Below are positions 6,783-14,682 of a stretch of 19,369 bases of DNA, piece after piece. Made by a program: the position numbers and the translations under genes. Source of the stretch: Treponema sp. (GTDB lineage: Bacteria; Spirochaetota; Spirochaetia; Treponematales; Treponemataceae); the NCBI GenBank assembly GCA_031290005.1, contig JAITOJ010000112.1:1-19369 (forward strand), given 5' to 3'. A model generated the notes under the pieces. That model was not told the DNA's origin and did no database searches. It was given only the letters and a program-made list of their open reading frames with translations. The first letter of the stretch is position 1. Each line of letters starts with the position of its first letter.

Positions 6783-8108
6783 ATGAAAAAGCTGATTGCA
6801 GCAGTATTGGTCTTGGCGCTGGCTGTGGGAACGGCCTTCGCTCAAATCTCGCTTTCCGGGAGCGGCAGCGCCGCCATTATGGCCCTGGGCGCCCACTTTG
6901 GAGACGACGCTGAATACACTGACCCGGACGCGGTCATGGCGGTGGAAGACCCCGGCAGGGACGGTATTTTGAATGTCCAATTTACCGTATCCGGTGTTTC
7001 CCAGTATCTGGGTTTTGACGTTACCGTAAAGGCAGGCACTCCGGGCTATAATGTTCAGGAAGATAACGCTGTGGTGCCTATCGCCAAGTCAGTGCGCTTG
7101 GGGGATGAGGCGGGAATCTGGGTAAAACCTCTTGACTGGCTGAAACTCTCTGTGGGCAAGGTGCACGAGGATATCCTGACCGGAAAGATTGGCGGTTCAG
7201 ACCTGGCCTATTATATCCTGACCAAAACCGGCGACCGCTCGAAGGGTTTGACCCCTTATCACCGGATTGACTTGACCGACACGGAAAACAACATTTTCAG
7301 CCGATTTAATCCCTGGCCGGGCGGAAAGTCCGTGGGCGACCCGGATTATTATGGCACTTCAACCAAAGGGTATGCGGAAATTGCCGGGGCCATTCTAAGC
7401 CTCACCCCCGTTGAAAATCTGTTTGTTGGGGCGTATCTCAATCCCGGTTACAGCGAATGGGAATATGCCGGACGGAACGTGAAGAATGTGTTTGAGGAAA
7501 TACAGGCCGGCGCGGGATATGAGATACCGGATGTGGGTCTTGCCCGGCTTCAGTATGTCGGCTATTTGAGTCAGTTGGAAGCGGCCTTTGCCTTCACCGG
7601 TCTTGAGGGCCTGGTGTTTGACCTGGGCCTTAAAATCCCGGTGGCGGAATACACTCCCTATGAGAACATGAACAAGGACACCGAAAGCGCGACCCATGTG
7701 AAGAACGATGTCTGGATTTCCGCGGGAGCTTCCTTTTCCAGCGGAGACTTTGACCTGCTGGCCAATGTGAATGCCAAATTCGGCGGATACTATTATACGG
7801 GTCTTACAGATGCCAATAAAACCGAAGGCGGTTTCAACCTGGTCGCTTATGTGGCGCCTTCCTATTATTTGGGTTTTATGACCCTGGGGGCGGACATCGG
7901 GTTTGAATATCTGGGCAAGGCAAAAGCCGGCGGTACTGAGATTGATAAATCGGATGGTATTGACCTGGGGCTTGGCCTTTGGGGCCTGCACACCTATGGA
8001 AACGGCAGCCTGAAATATGGGCTTACGGCGAAACTTCCCACCGAATGGGCGGGAATCAAGCAGGATACCCGGCTGTATATACCTGTTATCCTTAGTTATA
8101 ACTTCTAG
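6783..8108 (+). CDS. Outer-membrane beta-barrel protein, probable oligosaccharide porin (copy 1)
   Basis: A 441-residue exported protein. It has a 20-residue signal peptide with cleavage after AFA, then Gln21. The mature part is long amphipathic beta-strand sequence rich in Gly and aromatic residues, ending RLYIPVILSYNF. A terminal Phe is the classic signal for outer-membrane barrel insertion. It is paralogous along its whole length to the next gene (shared LKLSVGKV, RFNPWP, AKLPTEW, RLYIPV). AAGGAGG lies just before the start. I do not recognise a named family. Because it is encoded between mannanases and a sugar ABC transporter, I infer a channel for mannooligosaccharides across the outer membrane; a structural or adhesive barrel is the alternative. 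Confidence 0.85.
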   Translation: MKKLIAAVLVLALAVGTAFAQISLSGSGSAAIMALGAHFGDDAEYTDPDAVMAVEDPGRDGILNVQFTVSGVSQYLGFDVTVKAGTPGYNVQEDNAVVPIAKSVRLGDEAGIWVKPLDWLKLSVGKVHEDILTGKIGGSDLAYYILTKTGDRSKGLTPYHRIDLTDTENNIFSRFNPWPGGKSVGDPDYYGTSTKGYAEIAGAILSLTPVENLFVGAYLNPGYSEWEYAGRNVKNVFEEIQAGAGYEIPDVGLARLQYVGYLSQLEAAFAFTGLEGLVFDLGLKIPVAEYTPYENMNKDTESATHVKNDVWISAGASFSSGDFDLLANVNAKFGGYYYTGLTDANKTEGGFNLVAYVAPSYYLGFMTLGADIGFEYLGKAKAGGTEIDKSDGIDLGLGLWGLHTYGNGSLKYGLTAKLPTEWAGIKQDTRLYIPVILSYNF

Positions 8109-8128
8109 TCTCTGATCTGGGAGGAAAC

Positions 8129-9499
8129 ATGAAAAAGCTACTAGCTGTTTTATTGGCGCTTACGGTGTGTCTGGCCGCGGCCTCCGCGCAAATCCGGGTT
8201 TTTGGAGGGGGTCAGGCGGCTTATCTGCCGTTCAGCATGGATTTCCCCAAAACAGGAGATCCAAATATGATAACCGTTGTTGAACCTCCCTGGAGGGCCG
8301 GTACGCTGGGCCTGGGTTTTACCATTCAGGGACAGTCTCAAAATGTGGGGTTTGAAATCGGGTTTGATTTGGGTTCTTCGGCCTATGACAGCGCCGACTC
8401 TCTGGAAACCGTGCCGGTTCCCGCAGGCATAAAGCTGGGGGGCTCTGCCCATATCTGGGTGCGGCCTGTTGACTGGTTCAAACTCTCGGTGGGCAAGGTC
8501 TACGATGAAACTCTCGCAGGTAAAGTCGGCGTTTCCGACCTTGCCAACTATATATTGAGCAGTTTCAAAGGCGAAGGTTATATGGGCAGCAATACCGACG
8601 GCCACCGCATGGATTTAACTGACGGCGGTATTTTCACCCGGTTTAATCCCTGGCCTTGGGGACAGACCTCCGAGGCTCCGGCTTTTTACGGCACCGACAG
8701 CTTTCTGGGCGAAATTTGCGGGATACTGCTTGCGGCGGCGCCGGTGAGGGGATTGTTCGTGGGGGTCTATATAGACGCCGACCCCTATTCGGGCTGGGAT
8801 GGCAACGCGTTTAGCGATGCCGGCGGCAGATACAACCTGTCCAATCGGCGGTCCGCAGAGGATGTGTTAAAGGAAACCCAGTTTGCCTTGGGATATGATA
8901 TGCTGGGTATCGGGCACATCCGGGCGCAGTATGTGGGTTACTTGCATCAATTTGAGGCGGCCTTTGCCTACACCGGTATGCCCGGCCTGGTGGCTGACGC
9001 GGGTGTGCGGATTCCCATTTCCATGGATGCTTATTATGGCGATGGAGTGAGCAATATTTTCCATCGTATGGGGGATTACGCGGTTTCCGCGGGGGTGAAC
9101 TTTAATTACGGTGACTTTGATATTCTTGGCCGCGGGGATGTAAGATTCGGCGGGTACCGTGGGCGCTACACCGATGTGCGGTTTGATAATGGCGTGGATA
9201 TTATCGGATATGTGTCCCCTTCGTACCGTATTGGCGTGGTTACCCTGGGCCTTGATGCGGGAGTTGAATATCTGGGCCCAAGCAAGTGGAAGGGCAAGGA
9301 AATAGCGAATTCAGACGGCCTGGATATTGGTTTGGGCGTATGGGCGCGGCAGCGGTTCGGCAATTTTACGATTAAATATGCCATGACCGCAAAACTGCCC
9401 ACCGAATGGCCGGACTTTGCTTCCGACAGGCCGTCGGGGACAAAGACGGAGCAGGTTTTGCGGCTCTATATACCGGTGCTCATCCGGGCTTATTTCTGA
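8129..9499 (+). CDS. Outer-membrane beta-barrel protein, probable oligosaccharide porin (copy 2)
   Basis: A 456-residue paralogue of the preceding gene, with a 20-residue signal peptide (ASA then Gln21) and a C-terminus ending RLYIPVLIRAYF. Conserved blocks match copy 1 in order: FKLSVGKV, DLANYIL, HRMDLTD, FTRFNPWP, IRAQYVGYLHQFEAAFAYTG, AKLPTEW. Loops between strands differ in length and sequence, as expected if the two channels face different ligands or form a hetero-oligomer. GGGAGG precedes the start; 20 bases separate the two genes. The two have diverged well beyond a recent duplication, so both copies have probably been kept for function (inference). Confidence 0.85.
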   Translation: MKKLLAVLLALTVCLAAASAQIRVFGGGQAAYLPFSMDFPKTGDPNMITVVEPPWRAGTLGLGFTIQGQSQNVGFEIGFDLGSSAYDSADSLETVPVPAGIKLGGSAHIWVRPVDWFKLSVGKVYDETLAGKVGVSDLANYILSSFKGEGYMGSNTDGHRMDLTDGGIFTRFNPWPWGQTSEAPAFYGTDSFLGEICGILLAAAPVRGLFVGVYIDADPYSGWDGNAFSDAGGRYNLSNRRSAEDVLKETQFALGYDMLGIGHIRAQYVGYLHQFEAAFAYTGMPGLVADAGVRIPISMDAYYGDGVSNIFHRMGDYAVSAGVNFNYGDFDILGRGDVRFGGYRGRYTDVRFDNGVDIIGYVSPSYRIGVVTLGLDAGVEYLGPSKWKGKEIANSDGLDIGLGVWARQRFGNFTIKYAMTAKLPTEWPDFASDRPSGTKTEQVLRLYIPVLIRAYF

Positions 9500-9517
9500 T
9501 TTCAGAAAGGACTATGC

Positions 9518-10651
9518 ATGATGTCGAAAGGGCTGTTGAAAAAAGCCGGTCTTGGGCTGACAATGATATTGGCGGCGTTTGCCTTTGCCGCCTGCGGTGA
9601 GGACGAAGCGCAGGGGACGCTTGGTTTCGGAACTGCCGCGCACTCGACGCCCAATAAAAGACGTCTGCTGAATTATCTGTATGACGAATACGGCAAACAC
9701 ATGATTTCCGGTCAGATGGATACTGCGTGGACTACCAATGCCCAGATGGACATGATAGCCCGTGTGTATGCCGACACCGGCAAGTATCCTGCCTTGAAGG
9801 GCTTTGATTTTATGGAACTGACCGGGTATGGGCAATGGGAGACTCCTGGCTTCAATCAAACCGATGAAGCTATTGAATGGTGGGACGCAAAAAACAACGA
9901 CGAAACTCTGGCGCCAGGCAAACACGGCATTGTTGCCTTCTGCTGGCACTGGAGAATGCCCGCTAGCGGAGGAAGTCATGGAAACGGCGATAACTATAAC
10001 ACGACGTTTCGGATTCCGTATCAGAATGGCTGGAATACTTCTTCACCGGCATATACGCTGATTCGTGCGGATTTGGATTTGGTCGCCGCGGAACTTCAAA
10101 AATTGAAGGATAAAAATATTCCCGTGCTCTGGCGTCCCCTGCACGAAGCGTCCGGGGGCTGGTTCTGGTGGGGCATGAACGGCGCGGCGGCCTATAAGGC
10201 CCTGTGGCGTTTTATGTACGACTATCTTACCAACGAAAAAGGACTGGACAATCTGATTTGGGTCTGGAACGGGCAGAATGCCGAGTGGTTCCCTGGAGCG
10301 GATACGGTGGATATTGTGGGGAACGATGTGTATCATAACTATAATCCCACGGATTACTCTTCTCAGGTGGGAACTTTTATGAACACCTATAATATGGTCC
10401 CTGAGCGGAACCGCATTGTGGCCCTCACTGAAAACGGGGCCATTCCCGACCCTGATAACTGCGTGAAAGACGGCGCTCAATGGTCATTTTTTATGACCTG
10501 GAATGATTCCGGGGCGCCGGGCACAAACGAAAATAATTTTTGGAGCGGGGAACATCATAATACCCAGGCTCACAAGAAAAAAGTCTATACCCACGACTTT
10601 GTGATTACCCTGGACGAGCTGCCGGACTTGACCGCGTACCGGGCGGATTGA
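9518..10651 (+). CDS. GH26 beta-mannanase lipoprotein, single-domain
   Basis: A 377-residue lipoprotein (lipobox AFAAC, Cys26) made almost entirely of a GH26 barrel. It contains the family segments YGKHMISGQMD, VAFCWHWRMP, LWRPLHEASGGWFWWG with acid/base Glu210, and IVALTENGAIPD with nucleophile Glu305. It has no CBM, unlike the 902-residue GH26 upstream, and the two catalytic domains are only distantly alike. That suggests a division of labour, for example one enzyme on polymer and one on released chains (inference). Two adjacent ATGs (9518, 9521) are possible; AAAGGA at 9505-9510 favours the first. A third ATG at 9514 is out of frame. Confidence 0.95.
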   Translation: MMSKGLLKKAGLGLTMILAAFAFAACGEDEAQGTLGFGTAAHSTPNKRRLLNYLYDEYGKHMISGQMDTAWTTNAQMDMIARVYADTGKYPALKGFDFMELTGYGQWETPGFNQTDEAIEWWDAKNNDETLAPGKHGIVAFCWHWRMPASGGSHGNGDNYNTTFRIPYQNGWNTSSPAYTLIRADLDLVAAELQKLKDKNIPVLWRPLHEASGGWFWWGMNGAAAYKALWRFMYDYLTNEKGLDNLIWVWNGQNAEWFPGADTVDIVGNDVYHNYNPTDYSSQVGTFMNTYNMVPERNRIVALTENGAIPDPDNCVKDGAQWSFFMTWNDSGAPGTNENNFWSGEHHNTQAHKKKVYTHDFVITLDELPDLTAYRAD

Positions 10652-10676
10652 CAAAAGACAATGATTAACATTGTAT
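10648..10676 (+). promoter_or_regulatory. Candidate internal promoter with an inverted repeat in the spacer
   Basis: TTGACA (10648-10653) overlaps the stop codon of the GH26 gene. A poor -10 (TTGTAT at 17 bp, or TATATA at 20 bp) lies before the next gene. Between them is the perfect inverted repeat ACAATG-ATTAA-CATTGT (10658-10674). It could start or modulate a sub-transcript for the CIA30-like protein, GH5 and transporter, or act as an mRNA processing hairpin. The -10 is weak, so confidence is low. Confidence 0.38.
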
Positions 10677-10695
10677 ATAGCAAGGAGTTAAGAAA

Positions 10696-11241
10696 ATGAA
10701 AAAAACTGTTTTACTTTCAGCGACGCTGCTGGCATTGGGCGCTCTGGTGTTTGCCCAATCTTTCGGGTTCTTCGAGTTTAATGACTCGTCAAGCAAGGGA
10801 ACTTCGACCATCACCAAGACCGAGGCTGAGGAAAAAATCAACGGGAAAACCGTTTCCACCTGGTCTTTCGAGGGCAAGGTGACCACCGCGTACCAGTATG
10901 GATATGTGGGTGTTTCCATCGAGCCTCAGGATGACGCAATCCTGCAAGCCCTGCACAAAGGCAAAGGCATCCGGTTTAAGGTGCTGGGGGATGGCAACCG
11001 GTATCGTTTCAAGGTGGAGACTCCCGGGGGCGCGGATAATCACTATGGCAAGGACTTCGCCACCTCAAAAAACAAAGAAACGGTAATTACTATTGAATAC
11101 AAATCCTTGGCCCAGGAACCCTACTGGGGGGAGAAAAAGGCTTTTGTTCCCGGGGAAATTACCAAGCTGATGATTCAAACCGTGGGTCAGCCAATTTCGT
11201 CTTATAAATTCAAAGTGTACGACTTTGAAGTTGTGAATTAA
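10696..11241 (+). CDS. Exported CIA30/CBM11-like galactose-binding-fold protein
   Basis: A 181-residue exported protein with a 20-residue signal peptide (VFA then Gln21) and no lipobox, so it should be periplasmic or released. The mature 160 residues form one beta-sandwich of the CIA30/CBM11-like type: GKTVSTWSFEGKVTTAY, then GKGIRFKVLGDGNRYRFKVETP, then the terminal strand SYKFKVYDFEVVN. In other bacteria this fold is found as glucan- or mannan-binding modules and as stand-alone proteins. With no catalytic residues seen, oligosaccharide or polymer binding is the reasonable inference. AAGGAG at 10682-10687 supports the start. Only 11 bases separate it from the GH5 gene. Confidence 0.8.
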   Translation: MKKTVLLSATLLALGALVFAQSFGFFEFNDSSSKGTSTITKTEAEEKINGKTVSTWSFEGKVTTAYQYGYVGVSIEPQDDAILQALHKGKGIRFKVLGDGNRYRFKVETPGGADNHYGKDFATSKNKETVITIEYKSLAQEPYWGEKKAFVPGEITKLMIQTVGQPISSYKFKVYDFEVVN

Positions 11242-11252
11242 CCGGGTATCTT

Positions 11253-12281
11253 ATGAAAAGGCGGATTGCTGCCGTGTCAGGCTGTCTGATTCTGTGCGCG
11301 TTTTTATTCTCCTGTGCCGAAAAAGATACGCGGCTTTCAGTGGATAAAAAGGGCAGAACCGTGGTTGAACGCTACGGTCAGCTTCAGGTGATTGGCCCAA
11401 AACTCAGCGCCGCTGATGGAAAACCAGTGCAGCTCCGGGGTATCAGTTCCTATGGGCTGCACTTTGCGGGTAAGTATGCCAACGAAGAGGTGATTAAATG
11501 GCTTCGGGACGACTGGAACATGCAGGTCTGGCGGGCGGCCATGTACACCAGCGACGGCGGCTATCTGTTCGCTCCGGCGGTAAAAAGCCGGGTGATAAGT
11601 TCCGTTGACGCCGCCATAAAACTGGGGGTGTATGTCATCATCGACTGGCACATTCTGCACGACAACAATCCCTTGGCAAATCAGGATAAGGCCATCGCGT
11701 TTTTTTCCGAAATGGCTCAGAAATACGGCGAATATCCCAACGTTATCTATGAGATTTGCAACGAGCCTAACGGCCAGGACGTTACCTGGCAGGACGCGAT
11801 AAAACCGTACGCGGAAGCGGTCATTCCCGCTATTCGGGAATACGACCGGGATAACATCATCATCGTGGGGACTTCCACCTGGAGCCAGGATGTGGATATC
11901 GCAGCCGAAGACCCCATAACCGGTTACGATAACATCATGTATACCCTGCATTTTTATGCCGGGACTCATGGAGACTACCTGCGGGAAAAAACCCAACGGG
12001 CGATTGACAAAGGGCTTCCCCTTTTTGTTACCGAATGCGGAACCACCCAGTCGTCCGGGGGCGGCGGCGTCTTTGAGGAAGAAACCCTGGCATGGTTTTC
12101 TTTTCTGCAAAAACACGGTATTTCTTGGGTGAATTGGTCTCTCACCAACAACGGCGAAGACTCAGCCCTCTTGGCCTATAACGCCGACCGTACCGGAAAG
12201 GGCGGTTGGACGGAAAATGAGTTGTCCCAGTCGGGAAAATTTATCCGCCGGGTTTTACGGAACGAGATACGGCTTAAATAA
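11253..12281 (+). CDS. GH5 endoglucanase lipoprotein (subfamily 2-like)
   Basis: A 342-residue lipoprotein (lipobox LFSC, Cys21) with one GH5 barrel, acting on internal beta-1,4 links with retention. Diagnostic segments are LRGISSYGLHF, VIIDWHILHD, VIYEICNEPNG with acid/base Glu171, IIVGTSTWSQDVD, YTLHFYAGTHG, LFVTECGTTQSSGGGG with nucleophile Glu261, and SWVNWSLTN. These match the bacterial cellulase subfamily (GH5_2) better than GH5 mannanases. In this locus its natural substrate may be glucomannan, where it would cut the glucose-containing stretches (inference). The start has no clear Shine-Dalgarno and lies 11 bases after the previous stop, so translational coupling is likely. No CBM is attached. 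Confidence 0.93.
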   Translation: MKRRIAAVSGCLILCAFLFSCAEKDTRLSVDKKGRTVVERYGQLQVIGPKLSAADGKPVQLRGISSYGLHFAGKYANEEVIKWLRDDWNMQVWRAAMYTSDGGYLFAPAVKSRVISSVDAAIKLGVYVIIDWHILHDNNPLANQDKAIAFFSEMAQKYGEYPNVIYEICNEPNGQDVTWQDAIKPYAEAVIPAIREYDRDNIIIVGTSTWSQDVDIAAEDPITGYDNIMYTLHFYAGTHGDYLREKTQRAIDKGLPLFVTECGTTQSSGGGGVFEEETLAWFSFLQKHGISWVNWSLTNNGEDSALLAYNADRTGKGGWTENELSQSGKFIRRVLRNEIRLK

Positions 12282-12330
12282 GCATAAAAATTTTTTTGTT
12301 TTTATTTTGTTTTTTTATATGGAGGATTTT

Positions 12331-13695
12331 ATGAAAAAAACAGGATTGAGAACTTTTGCCATTGCTCTGGCAATTATGGGAGTTTTGATTGTTGCTGCGG
12401 GTTGTTCAAAAAAGCAAGCCTCTTCTTCTCAACAGGCGGAAATTCCTGCCATTGACGCTGTCAAGCTGGGTGAAGAGTACCGGGATTTGAGCGCCACAAT
12501 CCAGGTCAAGACTCATCGCACTGACATCATCGACACGGTATTGAAGGGATATGTGGCGGATTTTCAGAAGATGTATCCCAATATCAAGGTCGTGTATGAA
12601 GGGGTTACGGATTATGCGGCAACCATAACCACCCGGTTAAGCACTCCCCAATGGGGCGATATCTGCATGATTCCCACCACGGTTCCGAATACGGAGCTGG
12701 GTAATTATTTCCAGCCTCTGGGCAAAACCGACGCGCTGGCTCAATTTTATAATTTTGCGGACAACAAGGCCCATGCCAATATCACCTATGGTCTTTCTTC
12801 CACCAATAATGTGCAGGGCGTGTTGTATAACCGCGCGGTTTTTAAGGCCGCGGGGATTACGGAAGTGCCCAAAACGCCGGATGCGTTCCTGGATGCCCTG
12901 GCAAAAATAAAGGCCAATACCAAGGCAATTCCCCTGTACACTAACTTTGCCGCGGGTTGGACAATGGGCGCCTGGGATGCCTACATCGGCGGCAGCGCCA
13001 CCGGAGACCCGGATTTTATGAACATCATACTCCCCCACGCGCAGAATCCCTTTGCTGACCGGGGCGACAACGCCGGCCCCTACGCGGTATACAATGTTCT
13101 GTATGAAGCGGTAAAGCGCGGACTAGTGGAAGATGACCCCACTACATCTGACTGGGAAAGCAGCAAGGGTCTGTTCAACCGGGGCGAAATCGCTGCCATG
13201 GTGCTGGGAAGCTGGGCAATCGTACAGATGCAGGACGCGGGCCCCAACCGGGACGATGTGGGCTATATGAGCTTCCCCGTCACCGTAAACGGCAGACAAT
13301 ATGCGGCGGCCGGCCCGGACTACTGCTACGGCATTAATGTCAATTCCTCGCCGAATAACAAGATAGCCTGCCTGCTCTACATCAAGTATTTGGTGGAACA
13401 ATCCAATTTTGACTATGACCAGGGCGGTATTCCCACAGTGAAAACCCACGAGCCTCCGGCCACGCTTTCCGCTTTCGCGGGTATTGAGCTGGTGGCGGAC
13501 AATCCTTCCCCGGCGGACGAGACAGACCTGATGACCAACATCAACGTGGATTCCGAAGTGAGTTTGAATATGGATAATCATCACGTTATCGAGATTGTGG
13601 AGGCCGCTTTAGCCCGTAACGGCAAAACCCTGAAACAAATTACTGACGAATGGAACGCCCGCTGGACAGCGGCGCAGAAAAAATACGGCGCGTAA
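12331..13695 (+). CDS. ABC sugar transporter substrate-binding lipoprotein (family 1)
   Basis: A 454-residue lipoprotein (lipobox VAAGC, Cys25) of the MalE-like extracellular solute-binding family 1. It catches oligosaccharide in the periplasm and delivers it to the two permeases encoded next. Family features are VLKGYVADFQKMYPNIKVVYEG after the mature N-terminus, GVLYNRAVFKAAGI, FNRGEIAAMVLGSWAI and a Trp-rich C-terminal half. The ATG at 12331 is chosen because GGAGG (12321-12325) precedes it; upstream in-frame ATGs include one at 12319 inside that site. A very T-rich leader (12288-12318) precedes it, with no hairpin that would make it a terminator. Ligand is inferred from context as mannooligosaccharide or gluco-mannooligosaccharide. 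Confidence 0.95.
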   Translation: MKKTGLRTFAIALAIMGVLIVAAGCSKKQASSSQQAEIPAIDAVKLGEEYRDLSATIQVKTHRTDIIDTVLKGYVADFQKMYPNIKVVYEGVTDYAATITTRLSTPQWGDICMIPTTVPNTELGNYFQPLGKTDALAQFYNFADNKAHANITYGLSSTNNVQGVLYNRAVFKAAGITEVPKTPDAFLDALAKIKANTKAIPLYTNFAAGWTMGAWDAYIGGSATGDPDFMNIILPHAQNPFADRGDNAGPYAVYNVLYEAVKRGLVEDDPTTSDWESSKGLFNRGEIAAMVLGSWAIVQMQDAGPNRDDVGYMSFPVTVNGRQYAAAGPDYCYGINVNSSPNNKIACLLYIKYLVEQSNFDYDQGGIPTVKTHEPPATLSAFAGIELVADNPSPADETDLMTNINVDSEVSLNMDNHHVIEIVEAALARNGKTLKQITDEWNARWTAAQKKYGA

Positions 13696-13707
13696 GCGGG
13701 AGCGGCC

Positions 13708-14682
13708 ATGAAGAAATGGTTTATGAATATCCGTAATCAGCAGCTCATCGTTACAGCGGCGTTTATGCTGATTCCGGTATTCCTCCTGTTTTTGTTCACC
13801 TATTTGCCGTTTTTCAAAATGCTTCAGTTCAGTTTTTATGAGATGCGCTATATCGGCAGGCGCACCTTTGTGGGGCTGCAAAATTTCCGGGATGTTTTTA
13901 CCCGCCCGGAAATCTTCAATTCCCTCAAGCTCAGCGTGTATTACCTGATTGCCTCCTTTGTGCAGCTTGCGCTGGCGCTTTTTTTTGCCACAATCCTGAG
14001 TTTCAGAATCAAGGGGGGCGATTTTTTCAAAGGCCTCATGTTTTTTCCGTATCTGGTGAGCGGTATCGCTATCGGGTTCATTTTCAAGTTTTTCTTCACC
14101 CGCGGCTTTGTGCTGGACTCCCTGCTGATTTCTCTGGGCTTTGAGCAGGAGTCCCTCCCGTACTGGCTTCGGAATACAGCGGTGAACAATTTTATGCTTG
14201 CCGGAACCTCGGTGTGGCGCTATATGGGCCAGAACATGGTGCTCTTTATCGGGGCGATTATGTCCGTTGACCCCCAGCTTTACGAGGCCGCGGACATTGA
14301 CGGGGCATCGGGGTGGGACAAGTTCTGGTACATCATGCTGCCCAGTATCAAGACCATCGTGGTGCTCAACCTGATTCTTTCCATTACCGGGTCCATCAGT
14401 GCCTTTGAGCCGCCCTATGTTATTACCAACGGCACGTTTAATACCGGAACCTACTTTGTCATCATGAACCGCATGGCCCACGAACTGCAAAAGGTGGGCC
14501 TGGCTTCCGCCATGGCTGTGGTGCTGATGATTATCATCATCGTGGTGACCATGTTCCAGCGTACGGTTTTCAAAATTTTCTTTGAAGCCGATGACCAGGG
14601 CTATACCTTCGGGGAGCGCCGGGCAATGAAAAAGCGGCAGGCTGTGTTTCCGGCGGCGGGGCAGGGAAGGGGAGCCCGGTGA
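13708..14682 (+). CDS. ABC sugar transporter permease, MalF/UgpA type
   Basis: A 324-residue inner-membrane permease of the binding-protein-dependent transport family with six predicted membrane helices. The first is at about residues 16-38 (LIVTAAFMLIPVFLLFLFTYLPFF begins the N-terminal region). The ATPase-docking EAA loop is at about 191-215: YEAADIDGASGWDKFWYI followed by MLPSI. It follows the binding protein by 12 bases with a GGGAG site and overlaps the next permease by four bases, so the transporter genes are translationally coupled. The C-terminal tail past the last helix is basic and longer than usual (EADDQGYTFGERRAMKKR). Confidence 0.95.
   Translation: MKKWFMNIRNQQLIVTAAFMLIPVFLLFLFTYLPFFKMLQFSFYEMRYIGRRTFVGLQNFRDVFTRPEIFNSLKLSVYYLIASFVQLALALFFATILSFRIKGGDFFKGLMFFPYLVSGIAIGFIFKFFFTRGFVLDSLLISLGFEQESLPYWLRNTAVNNFMLAGTSVWRYMGQNMVLFIGAIMSVDPQLYEAADIDGASGWDKFWYIMLPSIKTIVVLNLILSITGSISAFEPPYVITNGTFNTGTYFVIMNRMAHELQKVGLASAMAVVLMIIIIVVTMFQRTVFKIFFEADDQGYTFGERRAMKKRQAVFPAAGQGRGAR

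Noticed and set aside
12285..12320. T-rich tract after the GH5 gene as a rho-independent terminator
   Set aside because: There is no GC-rich hairpin before the T run, so read-through into the transporter genes is more likely.
12217..12330. Upstream extension of the binding protein to 12217
   Set aside because: It overlaps the GH5 coding end and a T-rich leader; the lipoprotein signal peptide and GGAGG fix the start at 12331.
13609..14490. 293-codon minus-strand frame over the first permease
   Set aside because: Antisense of a hydrophobic helix-rich gene, giving an implausible His/Lys/Gln-rich protein.
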